From assembly GCA_027068235.1 (NCBI GenBank), contig JAMOUE010000381.1:1-6005 (forward strand): a stretch of DNA of 6,005 nt, in the 5' to 3' direction. The DNA comes from Deltaproteobacteria bacterium (GTDB lineage: Bacteria; Desulfobacterota; Dissulfuribacteria; Dissulfuribacterales; QOAL01). The notes below the pieces were generated by a model. That model was not told the origin of the DNA and searched no databases. It saw only the letters and a program-made list of their open reading frames with translations. Shown in pieces: positions 5,661-6,005 of this stretch (its first letter is position 1; each line of letters begins with the position of its first letter). A program made the position numbers and the translations under genes.

Positions 5661-6005
5661 TCACTCAGAAACAGGGTCATAGTGGGCAAAAACCATTGTG
5701 AAATTGGCTCTACCCTGGGTGGCTGAACGCAGGGCTGTTGAATAACCAAACATCTTAGATAAAGGTACAATGGCCTTAATGACCTGCACGTTACCCCTTG
5801 GCTCAATACTTTCTACCTTGCCGCCTCTGGCATTAAGATCCCCGATGACATCCCCCATAAAGTTTTCTGGAGTGATGACCTCCACCAACATTTTGGGTTC
5901 GAGCAGAACGGGCTCTGCCTCCTGGCAAGCCTTTTTTAGGGCCATTGAAGCCGCTGCCCTGAATGCAATTTCAGAAGACAGCCCTTCCTCAAATTTTGCC
6001 CCCTT
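5661..6005 (-). CDS. fusA: Elongation factor G, C-terminal part (start outside window)
   Basis: The frame enters from the window edge and is open for 114 codons to the TGA at 5663-5661. It begins KGAKFEEGLSSEIAFRAAAS, continues through ACQEAEPVLLEPKMLVEV and TPENFMGDVIGDLNARGG, and reaches MFGYSTALRSATQGRANFTM. These are the end of domain IV and the whole of domain V of EF-G, the GTPase that translocates tRNA and mRNA on the ribosome. The GTPase domain lies outside, so the main fusA and a paralogous EF-G2 cannot be fully separated, although the sequence looks like a standard EF-G. The tail ends soon after FAHYDPVSE, with no long extension. The 143 bases to efp contain no clear terminator, so some read-through into efp is possible. 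Confidence 0.95.
   Translation of the reverse strand, partial: KGAKFEEGLSSEIAFRAAASMALKKACQEAEPVLLEPKMLVEVITPENFMGDVIGDLNARGGKVESIEPRGNVQVIKAIVPLSKMFGYSTALRSATQGRANFTMVFAHYDPVSE

Overview
This window comes from a bacterial chromosome, probably a Gram-negative one. Every gene I can support lies on the minus strand, so transcription runs from high to low coordinates. EF-P with the KPGKGQ loop next to an EpmA-type modifying enzyme, a lipobox protein, a possible sigma-54 promoter and moderately AT-rich DNA would fit the Desulfobacterota/Deltaproteobacteria. That placement is an impression from gene content and is not demonstrated.

The high-coordinate third (4025-6005) is translation machinery: the 3' end of an EF-G gene (fusA), then elongation factor P (efp), then epmA. 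EpmA attaches beta-lysine to EF-P, so enzyme and substrate are adjacent genes. The efp stop and the apparent epmA start share bases. That start seems to be CTG, because the frame holds no ATG, GTG or TTG early enough to encode the family's N-terminus.

The middle (372-3718) is a two-gene unit for cell-envelope proteins: a 418-residue lipoprotein with a possible CsgG/TolB-N-like fold and glycine-zipper segments, then a 688-residue exported protein ending in a retropepsin-like aspartic protease domain. The genes are 23 bases apart, each has a strong Shine-Dalgarno sequence that moves the start inward from the longest reading frame, and a perfect 10-bp-stem terminator closes the unit. The 306-base region upstream holds a well-spaced -24/-12 (sigma-54) promoter candidate, a 7-bp inverted repeat at the predicted transcription start and a tandem 10-base repeat. 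This pair is the least familiar part of the window and the best candidate for something undescribed.

The low-coordinate end (1-201) is the first 67 codons of a TrmJ-like tRNA 2'-O-methyltransferase gene that runs off the window. I see no tRNA, rRNA, CRISPR array, insertion sequence or sign of recent transfer.
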